This document shows, one piece after another, positions 53,927 through 64,000 of a DNA stretch of 64,000 nucleotides; position 1 is the stretch's first letter, and each line of letters starts with the position of its first letter. A program made the position numbers and the translations under genes. The DNA is from Chlorella sorokiniana (Eukaryota; Chlorophyta; Trebouxiophyceae; Chlorellales; Chlorellaceae), in assembly GCA_025917655.1 (NCBI GenBank), contig CP084613.1, positions 992,001 through 1,056,000 on the forward strand, written 5' to 3'. A model generated the notes under the pieces. The model was not told the origin of the DNA, made no database searches, and saw only the letters and a program-made list of their open reading frames with translations.

Positions 53927-55175
53927 GCACTGCACGCCAGCCGTCTCAGTCGCTGGCCAGAGCTGCTTCGTCCACATCCAAACCGATGGACCTCCCTTAC
54001 GCCCCGTTGAGCCTGCTGCCCAGGCCTTTTGCACCGATGCACCGGTGCCTAATACTACCATCCATGTGTCATACAGTGTTGGCCCCTTCCCCTACGTTGC
54101 ACACTGCGTCAGTGCACCCCCTGTGTTTGCACCTCCTGCAGCCGCCCTTCTACGCTGTGCAGCAGGCCAATTGGTTGCGTCCTGTTGGCGCGGCAGTTGA
54201 GCCGTCGCGCGTCAGCGCCACCTGCTGCCCGCTGCCCGCGTTTGCCATGCGGCCGCTGGCTGCACTTTCCTGCTGGCAGCTCGGGCCTGCGAGTGCTCGC
54301 ATGCCCCTGCAGTTACAGCCCTGCTGTAGCGTCACTTTGTTCTTGTACCCGCGTTGCCTGGGGTTTTACGGGCATTTGCACTTCTACTACTTCCAACCTG
54401 TCCTGCCTGGTGCGGCACCTGTGATCTCTTCTCGTACTTGTCACTGGCCTTTTCGGGGTCCTCCCTTTTTGACAGGGGCCCTCGCTGCCGCACGAACGAA
54501 CTCTAGACGCGATGAGCCTGCGCTGCCTGTGCAGCAGCGCGCTGCCTCTTGCTGGCTTGATCCCGCAGCGCTTGCCGGCACGCATACGCGCCTGCCGCTG
54601 TTCACTGCAGCTTGCGCTCGCTCCTTCTACCCCTCGCTTCCTGCGAGGCGGGCAGCTTTCCATCAGCTACACTTCTCTCTAAGCCATCTTGCATGGCTGT
54701 TTTTGGGCGCACGCGCCGCCGTCGAGCGGCTTATGCCTTCAAGCCTGCTCATCACCCAGTCCCCTTCTTCCTGCTCCTCGCCTGGGTTCACTGGCCCGAT
54801 GCAGCCAGTGGGTGCAGCGAGTTACCAACCCTGGTCACCACTTGCCTCTAACGTCCATTTGCCTACCCCCAACCCTCGTTCCCTTGCTATGCCCCAGTTC
54901 TCAGCCTGCTGACCCCATCCTCCGCCGCTCCTCTGCCTGTCTGCTTTCATTAATAACACCTTACTTCTTCTTGTCTTCTTGTCACCCTTTCTGTCCTGCT
55001 GCCAAGGTCAGACTGTGCCGGCTTGCATACTTTGCTTTTACATGCCATGCGCCTGCTTGCGAGCCCTGCCTCTGGCGCAACCAACTTTTCTCCTGCAAAT
55101 GGAATTGCACGATCTGTGACAGTGTTTGCAAAGTCTCGAGGAGCAGGCGCCCAGGGGTGCCCCGCCTTGGCAGCC
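53927..55175. other. long pyrimidine-rich non-coding stretch
   Basis: About 1.25 kb, C/T-rich on the plus strand, between convergent stops. It probably holds the 3' UTR of the DPF gene and, at its right end, that of cystathionine beta-lyase. No exon seen. Confidence 0.45.
55038..55042 (-). terminator. TGTAA poly(A) signal (minus strand) of cystathionine beta-lyase
   Basis: TTACA on the plus strand, 134 bases beyond the stop at 55176. Confidence 0.55.
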
Positions 55176-58100
55176 TCAGGTGGCGGCGGTCGCTGCCGCC
55201 GCCGCCGCTGGCGCGCTCGCCGCTGCCGCAGCTTGTTGGAACGCCTGATCCAGGTCTGCCAGCAGGTCGTCCACATCCTCAATCCCGGCTGCGCAGCGTA
55301 CGGAGAAGCAGGGCGGAAGGGGAGCGGCTGTCAAAGAGTGTTTGGGGCAGGACTTCAGCAAGCAGCGGCAGATCACCAGGCCTCGAGCCGGGACGAGCCG
55401 CCAGGCCGGTACAGCTCCCCCACCCCCGGCGCGTGCCGCCGTGAGCGCGAGGCCCACCCGAGATGCGCACAAGGTCGTCGGGAGGCCCCGCGCTGCCCGC
55501 ACATCGGCTGGGATGGAGGCATGGCTCATGAAGCAGGGCATGCTGCGGAGGGGGGAGGGGGTGCGGGTATGGAGGGGGCCGTAGACCGCACACATGGGCA
55601 GGCCTTGACAGCCAGGCACCAGCACAGGGTCCAGCCTCGGGCGACTATCTTTATCTTTGGGGGCGCAGGCTCCTCGCCGCCGTGCCGCTGGCCGGGGCCC
55701 CGCACCTTATGAGCGAGCGCACGTTGCCAAAGGAGACGGTGATCTTGAAGAGGTGCACCCCTCGCAGACGGCGCGCGACAGGGCGGCGTCGCCCGGTCAC
55801 AAAGGAAATGAGGGAGCCGGGGGAGGAGGCCTGGGGGGGGGGAAGGGGGCAGGCGTGTGTGAAGCGCTATGCGAAGCCAGGCGGGACTGAAGCTGGAGCG
55901 CATCTGCATGTGGCAGGCAGCAGCCCTGGGACGCTTCGCCTGCCGACGCCTGCAGGCGCTGGCCGACGCACCCCCAGCACCCCCAGACCTCCCTCATAGC
56001 CTGCCACCTGCGCATCGTGCACCTCCTTGCCCGGGTGGCCCTGCAGGCGGGGGGTAGTTCACGCGCTTCACAAGGGGGTGCGCCGCCAGCCACTCGGCAA
56101 TGCGCTGCGCATTGGCCACCTGCAGCCGTGGAGTGGAGAGGGGGTGGTTTGGGGGGCTGGCAGGGCAGGGGGCCTCCTCGGTGGAGTGCGGATGCCTCTG
56201 ACACCGAAACGCAACGCAACAACGTTGGCCGCGCCATCAGCCACAGCAGAAGGGGCGCTGCGAAGGGGAGGACATGCGGTGCACACAGCGCATGCAGCGC
56301 GCCTGTCGCTCCATGCGCAGCGCCATGGTCTTGATGCCGCGGAGCAGCAGCCAGCAGTCAAAGGGGCCAAGGGCAGTGCCCTCCGCATTCTGCAGCGGCA
56401 GGCCGAAATGGGGATTGTAAACTTAAAAGACAGGATGCAATCAGGCGGGGGTGATCCGCCGAAAACAGCACACCGTTCACTCGCGCATGCACTGTTGGCA
56501 TGCACTTGTAGCGGCCACGTTCAAACACGCGCACACCACCGCTGCATGCCTGCACAAAGTAGATGCGCTGCGCCAGCTCCGCGTCCTGACGGCCAGGATG
56601 CCCGCCGTCACGTCGGAGTGGCCGCCGATGAACTTGGTGGCTGGGGGGGAAGGAGGGCAGCAGGCATGGCGAGTCACGCGACATATGGGCAGCGCGGCCG
56701 CTGCCGGGCCCTGGGCGCCCGCACAACAGCATGCATTCTCCCAGCACCAGTTGCAAAGGCCTCCAGCAGCAAGGGCTGGGCAAGGTGCTTGGACCCCCAC
56801 CCCCCGCCACACACACTCTCTCCCCCTTGGCCACCCACCTGAGGTCATGGCGATGTCTGCGCCCAGGTCCAGCGGGCGCTGGTAGAGGCAGGTGAGGATG
56901 GAGTTGTCCACACACACGAGCGCCCCCGCAGAGTGCGCCGCCTGCGGGGAGGAGGAGCAGGCCCGGGGGTGGGGGTCGCATTTCCGGCACTCAGCAGCGG
57001 CCATGTCGAATGGCGGCAAGGCCGCTGGGCCGCTCGCAGCACGGTGGCAGCCGGTCAGGACGGCATCCACGTCGGATCTTTTGCACCATGGAGCAGCAGC
57101 ATGGAATGGGAAGGGCTCGGGGGTGGGGGTGGGGGAGGGCGCTCACTTCGCAGATGGCGCGTATGTCGCAGATCTGCATGCGCGGGTTGGTGGGAGACTC
57201 CAGCATGACCAGCTTGGTGCGGCCCGGCACAATGGCGGCGCGTACCGCTCTGCCGGGACGGGAGGGGAGGGGGCGCGGCAAGGGAGGGACAAGAGCAGTC
57301 AATCCAGTGCAAGCGTGGGTGGCAGCGCATTCTGGGCTCGGGCTGCCGGCCCCAGGCGCAAGGGCAGCCCGCAGTTGGCCCACACCGCCAGAGCGGGCAG
57401 GATACTGCGGTTGGACTGACACACACTGCTTGGGGCTGGCAGAAAGCCTGCTGCAGCGGCCACAACAGCTCCCGCCTCGGCGCAGCCGCGCCGAACCAAC
57501 AACTCCAGACTCTCAGCCGACCCCGCCACTCCACACTCCTCGGCCACCCCACAACTCCCGCCCGCTCACTCTAGGTCTGATGTGTCCACGTTGCTGACCT
57601 CCACCCCCGCGTTAGGCACCACCCGCGAGAGCAGGCGGCTGGTGCCGCCGTACAGGTCATCCCCCGCCACCACGTGGTCCCCCGCCGACAGCAGCCGCGT
57701 CACCGCCGCCAGCGCCGCCATGCCGCTGCTGAAGGCAAGGCGCGCTCGCCGCCCTGGGCGGCAGGCGGGGGGTTTGAGAGGGGTGGGTGCAGGGGGCATG
57801 CACACGTAGAGGGCCGTGGACAAGGAGACGGCTGACACATGCAGGCGAACCGCATGTGCATTGCTGATTCTTCTGTAGAGCAACGTCCCAGCAGCAAGCA
57901 TGCGGGCTGGACGTAAGGCAGCCAGGGTGTAGGCCAGTCCAGGTCGCAGCTGAGGAGCCCGGCTTGAGCCCAGCGCGGCGGCATGCCAATACACCCTGCT
58001 GTGCGCTGTTGCTCGCAACAAACCGGCCCCTCACCTCCAGCAGCGCCATCTGCTTCTCCAGCACGGTGCGGGTGGGGTTGCCGCTGCGTGAGTAGTCGTA

Positions 58101-58400
58101 CTCGCCCATCTCGACCGCCCCGGCTGCTGGAAGGTGGCGGTCTGGTAGATGGGCGGCATGCTCGCCGCGTACGGGTCGGGCACCAGCCCCTCAGACTGCA
58201 CCAGCAGCGTGCGTGTGCTCAGAGGACGCCTGGCGGGTTGCCGGCCCTCGTCGCTGGCGGCAGAGCCGCCGTTGCCGTTGCCGGCTGCCGCGGCGGGGGC
58301 ATGGGCGCTGCGTGGCGGCGGGGCGGGGGCTGGCGGTGCCTGTGCTGGAGCGGGGGCGGGCTGCGGTCCTGCTGGCGCTCAGCGATACGCTGAAGGTCAT
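55176..58400 (-). CDS. cystathionine beta-lyase, chloroplastic
   Basis: PLP enzyme that splits cystathionine to homocysteine, pyruvate and ammonia in plastid methionine synthesis. The ATG at 58400 starts a typical transit peptide (MTFSVSLSASRTAARPRSST). Then TLLVQSEGLVPDPYAASMPP, IYQTATFQQP, GEYDYSRSGNPTRTVLEKQM, AFSSGMAALAAVTRLLSAGD, GGTSRLLSRVVPNAGVEV, LESPTNPRMQICDIRAICE, ALVCVDNSILTCLYQRPLDL, the PLP-lysine motif TKFIGGHSDVTAGILAV (near 56630), PFDCWLLLRGIKTMALRMER, ITVSFGNVRSLI, CFMSHASIPADVRAARGL, and the C-terminus EDVDDLLADLDQAFQQ. The order and residues match plant CBL rather than gamma-synthase. At least six one-base slips are needed to join these blocks, for example at four C at 58118-58121; all catalytic parts are present, so I consider the gene real and the consensus faulty. 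About ten exons. Confidence 0.93.
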
Positions 58401-58643
58401 CCTCAGTGATGTAACCAGCAGCTAGCTCTCGGGTTGACGGATGCTGGCACAAGAAGTGGTGGAAGGACAATGCCCAGGTAAGCTGATGGTACAGCAAAGA
58501 ACATGCAAGGCCTGTGATTTGCAGATGTCGGCCTTGCTCAGCCCTACCCATGAGGCCGCGGCCTCCGGCAAGTACAAGCTGTAGTGCTCTGCACAGGAAC
58601 CAGCAGCCATCGGACCGCTGCAGTGCATGATCTCTATCTGCAT

Positions 58644-59442
58644 ATGGTGCGCACATTGGATTTTGGGCCCGACAAGCGGCTTGAGATCGGCGAAGACTTT
58701 GCAGCGGACAACGAGGCTGGTGCTGTTGTTTGGGACGCTGCACTCACGCTTGCCTACTACCTGAAATCCAGGCCAGGTATGTGAACGCGCAAAGGCGTGC
58801 AGCTGGCCACCTGTGCTCGTGCCCTTCGATCAGAGCGTTTGATCACTTGCTGTTCCGCAGAGCTTGTGGCTGACAGCCGTGTGCTGGAGCTGGGTTGCGG
58901 TCCGGGGCTGTGGGCTGCGCAGCTGCCGCGCTGGGAGCGACGTCGGTGACGCTTACCGACCTCCCGCACCTGCTGCCTCTTGTGCAGTCCAACATCGCGG
59001 TGCGTGATGCGGGCTTGTATTGCTGCCGCGTTGCTGTATCGTGGAGTGTCAGGCTTGGCTGGTGTGGTGCGCTTCCAACCTGTGACAAACCCGGCTCGCC
59101 TGCAGGCAAACGGCTTGGCGGGCGTGGCCACGGCAGAGGCGCTCCCGTGGGGCGAGCCCGTGGGGCAGCTGCACCCCCTTCGACGTCGTCCTCGCCTCCG
59201 ACGTGCTGTACCAGGCGCAGGCGCTGCCGCTGTTCGTGCGCACCCTGGCGGCGCTGTGCGGCCCCGCCACGCTGGCCCTGCTGTGCAACGAGCACCGCCC
59301 CGCCCTGCCCTTCCCCCGCCACCTCTTTGCCGCGGCGGGCTTCTCGCTGCGCCGGGTGCCGCTGAGCGAGCAGCACCCCGAGTGGAGCAGCGAGGACATC
59401 CACCTGTACGAGATCCGGCTGGCTGCGCTGCGCGGCAGCTGA
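58644..59442 (+). CDS. METTL21-like protein methyltransferase
   Basis: SAM-dependent methyltransferase of the METTL21/FAM86 group, which methylates lysines of chaperones and elongation factors. ATG 58644; exon 1 ends at 58776, exon 2 starts at 58861, a third starts at about 59106. Landmarks: NEAGAVVWDAALTLAYYLKS (family pre-motif), VLELGCGPGL (SAM loop), GCAAAALGATSVTLTDLPHL, ANGLAGVATAEALPWGEPVG, and FDVVLASDVLYQ (DxxY-like catalytic strand). The C-terminus reads SSEDIHLYEIRL, with the HIYE-like end known from METTL21. One base is missing after CCGGGGCTG (near 58907) and one extra C lies near 59175. Total about 200 residues, normal for the group. The target protein is unknown. The gene starts 243 bases from the divergent lyase and ends 55 bases before the next ATG. 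Confidence 0.85.
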
Positions 59443-59497
59443 GGGCAGGCTGAGCCACGGAACGACGCGCGAGCACTTGCGGTTGCAGTCACCAGCC

Positions 59498-62400
59498 ATG
59501 CCAGCCCCCAGGCCTGGCTCGGCAACAGCGGCTACGGCAGAGGGACAGCTGCTGGAGAGTGCGGCTGACGGCGGCTACGGCGGCCCGGAGGGAGGGGCCT
59601 GGCATGCTGCCGGGCCTGGGGAAGGCCAGCAGGCCCGCGAAGCGGCCGCCTGTGACCACCCTGGAGGGGGCGGCTACGGAGCGAGCGGCAGCGATCCAGC
59701 AGCCGCAGGGACTCCTGCTGATGGCCACGGCACCGCAGGCCCCGAGCAAGCAGCTAATGCGGTGCAGGCGGTGCACCTGGCGGGTGCCAGCGCCGCCGCC
59801 GCGCACGGCGAGGCAGCCACCGACGACGGTTACGCCATTCAGAGCGCTGCGGAGCCCGCGGCGGCCTCCTCCCCGCCGAGTACCTTGCCCAGGTGGAGGC
59901 GCACCTGGCCGCCCTGCAGGAGCAGCGGCGGGGCCTGCAGGGGCAGCTGTCGTCGGCGGCGGCGGCGGCCTACCACGCCCTCAGCGAGCGCCTGGGCAGC
60001 AGCGCCGGCACCGGCCTGCCGCTGCCGGCGGAACCGGCGGGCCTGATCGGCGAGCTGGCGGCGCTGCAGGCGGTACGGCAGTACCTGCAGTACTGCCAGG
60101 AGCTGCAGGCCCTGGTGCGGCACGTGGAGAAGGCGGCCCGCGGGCTGCAGCAGGCAGCGGCGCAGGGCGGCGCCGCCCCCTGCACGAGCTCTCCCCAGCC
60201 GTGGACGCCTTCAGCAGCGCCCAGGGGTATGCGCTGGCGGTGGCGCGCCTGTCGCAGGAGGGCCGGGTGCCCACGCAGCGCCTGCGCCAGCACGCGGAGG
60301 GGCTGCTGGCGCGTGTGGATGCCGCGCAGCGCAGCCTGCGTGCCCTGCTCAGCGTCGCCGTGCAGAGCCGCCTGGCGGCGCGCGCTGGCCGCCGCCGCTG
60401 GCTGTGGCCGGCGGCGAGGGCGGCGGCGGCGGCGGCGTGGACGGCGGCGCCACCTGGCGCGGCTTTGCCGCGGGTGGCGAGGCGGCGGCGGCGGAGCTGC
60501 AGCAGCTGCTGGTGGTGCTGACCACGCTGCAGCGGGCCAGCCAGCACGAGCAGTTCAGGTGGGGCGCCGCTGCTGCACGCTCCCTGCTGGCTGAACCGCC
60601 ACTGGCAGAGGAAGCACCACAGGCTCCTGCTCCTGACCTGCGCATCCAACTGTCTGCTTGCGGGCACCCCCTCCCCTTTCCACCCACCCACCCCAGCCCC
60701 ACCCGCCCCCTGCCGCCCTGCCTGCCCGTGCAGCGCCCTGACCGAGGCCTCCCCGCAGGGCCCGCTGCTGTGGGCCGCCGAGGAGCTGGCCGCCCCGCTG
60801 GCCGCCCGCCTGCGCCACCACTTTGCGGGTGAGCTCTGCCTGCTGCAGACGCTTGGCTGCCGGCCCCGCTTCAAGGCCTCGGCCGGGTACAGCTTCGGCG
60901 AGTTTCGCACCCGCAGGCTGCGCCAGTGGCACCGACTGTGGGCCGTAGGCAACGCCCGCGCGTGTGTTGTCTTTGCATTTCCCCCCCCAAGCAGGCGGGC
61001 TGCCCACTGACCGCCCGACCGGCCAGAGTGGCTGTTTGCCACCGCGCTCAAGGCGGCGCAGCAGTGCTGCCCCCTGGCTCAGGAGCTGCAGCCGTGCATC
61101 GGTGGGTTGCGCGCCGCGCCGTGCTGCGGCGGCAGAGGGGGCTTGCCGCCGGCCAGCCTGCCTGGGTCTGGCGCCGGTATTGCCGCTGCCTGTGCGCGCG
61201 GGCTGCCAGCTTGCCAGCCGCACGCCCCGCCGCCTGTCCGCTGCCGCTCTGGCTGACGGCCCGCTGCCGCCCCCATCGGCGCAGAGGCGCACGGCCTTCA
61301 GGCCTGGTACAGCCTGCCTCTGGAGCTGGCGCGGGCGGTGGAGGCGGTGGGGGTGAACGCGCTGCTGGCTGAGCACGTGCTGCCGCAGGCAAGCCTCCCT
61401 CCGTTAACACGCATCCTCACCGGCCGCCATGCAGTCGGCGCTGCGCCAAAGGGCCGCCCTGTAAAACACTGCCGAGGGGCGCTGTTGGTGGGACGCTGGT
61501 GCCGCGTGGCTGACGCCCTCCTCCTATTGTTGATGCCGCCACGCAGCTGGCCGAGGCCGCCGACCCCGCTCTCTGGCTGCACCTCGCCGACGAGGCGATG
61601 GCGTTTGCGCGGCGGTTTGCCCCCGCTGCGCGGCGCCGCCCCTGCCCTGCCGGACGACGAAGAGTTCCTGGCGGCGGCGCACCCCGGCTCCCCGCTGGAG
61701 CTGCTGCTTGGGCGGGGCGAGTGGCGGGAGGCCTGGCTGGGCGCCGAGCTGGCGGACGCGCGGCGCCAGCTGGAGGCGGCGTGCGAGGCGTACGGAGCGT
61801 GGCGCCCGCCGCCGAGCAGCTGGCGGCGGCGGCGGGGGAGGAGGACCTTGTGCCCGACACGCCGCGCAGCGGGTGGGTGGGGTGGGGCGTGGGGGCCTGC
61901 TGCCTGTGGAGCTGTGCAGGAGGGCGCAGGTTGCGGCCGCTGGTGGTGGAGGTGGGGTTCCTACCAGCCTGAACCCCCCTTGCTTGCGCTGCAGCGGCGG
62001 CGCTGCGTGGCGGCACGAGTTCTGGCCGCCTGTGTGCGCCGAGCAGGCGGCCTCCCTGGTGGGGGGCCTGCTGCGCCGCGCCGGCTGGCTGGCGGCCCGC
62101 CCGCACAAGCTGGCGTACGTGCAGGCGGTACCGCTGGCCGTGCTGCGGGCGTACCGCGAGCGGCTGGGGGCGTGCTGGCGCAGGCGGAGCAGTTCCGGGG
62201 CTGCTGGGCGACACCTGGCTGCCGCGGGTGGGCGCCGCCATCAACGCAGCGCACCACCTGGAGCACCAGCTGCGCGAGCCCCAGGGGCTGCTGCTGCTGG
62301 CGGAGCTGCAGGACGGCCCCGCGGCGGCGGCCGACGCGGCGGCGGGGGAGGGCGCAAGCGGCGGCGGCGGCCTGACGCCACTGGTGGAGCGTGAGGCGGC

Positions 62401-63647
62401 TGCGTTTGGCGCGCTGCGCAAGCAGTGGGCCTACAGGCTGGCCAAGCAGGCGGTGGATGCGTTTGGGCAGCTGCTGGTGCCGTACAAGTGAGCGGGGCGG
62501 GGCCAGGAGCGGGACTGTGGCGCATGCGCCCTGCACCATTGTCCTGCTGAACTGAGCATGCCCTGCTGAATTTGGCTTGGATGCCAACTGTTTGGGGCTG
62601 GTCAAAGTCCTGTCATGCCCAGCTTGCCCACAGAAACTCTGAGCAGCCGCCCCCGCCCGTTCTGACTGCCGCGCTGCAGGCGAGACGCCTCCGCCTTCAC
62701 CGCCGGCTACGTGGAGGGCCAGCCGCCCGAAGAGGCGGCTGCCGCCGCGGCCGCCCGCCGGCCCGCCCGCCCCCTCCCCCGCGCGCTGCTGCGCGCCGCC
62801 GACGGCCTGCAGCAGCTGCTGCGTGCGCTGGCGCAGCAGCTGGATGCCGTGGCGTTCAGGTGGGGGGAGGGCAGGGGGCACCTGCTGCTGTGATGGGTTG
62901 GGCAGCCCCCGCCATGTGAGCGCTGGCTGTGCCGTCTGCCACTGCTGGGGCTGCCCGCTGGCCGGCCTCTCCGCCGCAGCTGGCTCCACGGCTTCCCTGC
63001 AGCCGCGCGTGACAGCAGCCCCCGCCCCGGCCTGCCGTGCTTCCCCGCAGGGATGTGTGGCGCGGCGTGGCTCTGGCCGTCAACGCCGGCCTGTACAACG
63101 AGGTGGCCACAGAGGCGCTCTTCTCGGCGCAGGTGGGGCGGGGCCCGGCGGAGGGGCGGGGCAGCGCTGGCCTGCTGCCTGGGCGCGTGGAGCGACGGCG
63201 CTGAGGGCCAGCTCAAGAGGTGCCCTTGTCCACCGTACACGCGGTGGCGCTGTTGAGGGAGCGCCCATGCTCCCAATGCAAGGTGCTGCATCTTCTTCGC
63301 CCTGCTGACCCCTGCCCTCCGGCTGCATGTGCAGGGAGCTGCTCAGCTGGAGGCGGACTTGGGAGCGGCGTGTGCGGTGTTTGGGGAGTTCACCAGCCGG
63401 CCCGCTTCTCACTTCAGAGAGACCCGCGAGGCTGTGCGCCTGCTCACGCTGCCCCCGGGGGGCTGCGCTGCAGCTGCTGGCGGCGCTGCAGGCGCAGCCG
63501 CGTGCCGCACAGCAGCTGCTGGCACCACACGGCGTCAAGTCGCTCAACGCGGAGCAGGCGGCGGCGGTGCTGCTGCAGCGGCTGGACGTGCTGGGCAGCG
63601 GGGGTGCCGGGGCTACAGTTGCAGCCGGAGACATGGCTGCTGTGTAG
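59498..63647 (+). CDS. RINT1 / TIP20 / MAG2 family vesicle-tethering protein
   Basis: Subunit of the Dsl1/NRZ complex that tethers Golgi-derived vesicles at the ER. ATG 59498 begins a long Gly/Ala-rich, probably disordered leader. Then a coiled coil (YLAQVEAHLAALQEQRRGLQ; LQAVRQYLQYCQELQALVRH), PAVDAFSSAQGYALAVARLS, LQQLLVVLTTLQRASQHEQF, and a block like the RINT1 core: FGEFRTRRLRQWHRLW, PEWLFATALKAAQQ, WYSLPLELARAVEAVGVNAL, HEFWPPVCAEQAASLVGGLL, FGALRKQWAYRLAKQAVDAF, ASAFTAGYVEGQ and YNEVATEALFSAQ. It ends PHGVKSLNAEQAAAVLLQRL and a short tail. About nine exons, several with one-base slips at G or C runs (for example before AEYLAQVEA near 59875). Family assignment is by overall pattern and length, so moderately sure. 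TGTAA lies at 63793. Confidence 0.75.
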
Positions 63648-64000
63648 GGCCCTGCGTCCCAAATGTCACATTTTTCGTGTTGCCAGTTTGGACAAGATCA
63701 GACATGGTGGGATGCAAGGCTGTTAGTGTCAGGGCGGCGCATGACAGCTGCGACAGCTAGGCAGCAGTACAAGGGTGCTACTGTTGCGACGCTGTAAGGA
63801 AGCATCGCGCTCTCCCAACCCCAAAGACGTCGGGGCGGGCCGCCCAGGGACGTTGTTAGCCCGCCACTATGAGCGGCAAGCCGGGCGACCATCTGGAAGC
63901 CGGAAGGCGCAAGGTGCACCCGCAGCAGTATTTAAATGATGTTGGGGTTGCAGTGATCGCCCTGATTCTTTGGAACCGGACGCCAAGTTGTGCTAAGAGT
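63648..64000. other. RINT1-like 3' UTR and right edge
   Basis: Non-coding; 3' UTR to the TGTAA at 63793, then intergenic sequence to the window end. Confidence 0.5.
63793..63797 (+). terminator. TGTAA poly(A) signal of the RINT1-like gene
   Basis: TGTAA 146 bases after the stop, in GCTGTAAGG. Confidence 0.6.

Overview
This window is nuclear DNA of a GC-rich green alga, most likely a Trebouxiophyte of the Chlorella/Micractinium kind. The evidence is genes split by many short GT-AG introns, very high GC, TGTAA poly(A) signals typical of green algae, a chloroplast-type acyl-lipid desaturase, transit-peptide-like N-termini, a peroxisomal uricase, and an intron-containing eukaryotic tRNA. I see no operons, CRISPR arrays, rRNA or virus-like elements.

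Layout from left to right. 0-5 kb: the 5' part of an ADCK1-type atypical kinase (minus, cut by the window edge), a small unknown gene, and a complete six-exon fatty-acid desaturase (plus). 5.7-12.8 kb: one very large minus-strand gene with N-terminal leucine-rich repeats, Sfi1-like Trp/Arg segments and long coiled coils, so probably centrosomal. 14.2-18 kb: a J-domain / Cys-pair / CS-like co-chaperone gene. 18.3-19.3 kb: a weak unknown gene. 20-25.5 kb: a GT8 glycosyltransferase and an IMPACT homologue. 25.7-27.7 kb: a small plastid-type protein and a phytanoyl-CoA dioxygenase, head to head. 28-32.4 kb: uricase and the Sar1 GTPase. 33-38 kb: an unknown gene, a glutathionyl-hydroquinone reductase and a GNAT acetyltransferase. 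39.1-42.9 kb: a large fold-back structure, made of two inverted arms that each carry a tRNA-Gly(CCC) sequence at the outer end and a LINE endonuclease fragment inside. 44-50 kb: two head-to-head genes for low-complexity Met/Gln-rich proteins, one ending in a long acidic tail. 50-54 kb: a coiled-coil gene and a DPF-motif gene. 55-63.6 kb: cystathionine beta-lyase, a METTL21-like methyltransferase and a RINT1/TIP20 tethering factor.

Most genes are housekeeping genes with unrelated jobs: membrane traffic (Sar1 for COPII, RINT1 for retrograde tethering, possibly the DPF protein), plastid lipid and methionine synthesis, purine breakdown, translation control and quinone/redox metabolism. Two themes run through the window. 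First, many conserved genes lose and regain their frame by one base, usually at short C or G runs, while others (desaturase, Sar1, GT8, PhyH) are clean; consensus errors in the assembly are the simplest explanation. Second, GC-AG introns occur in at least two genes and probably a third. The least ordinary structure is the tRNA-bounded inverted LINE duplication at 39-43 kb.
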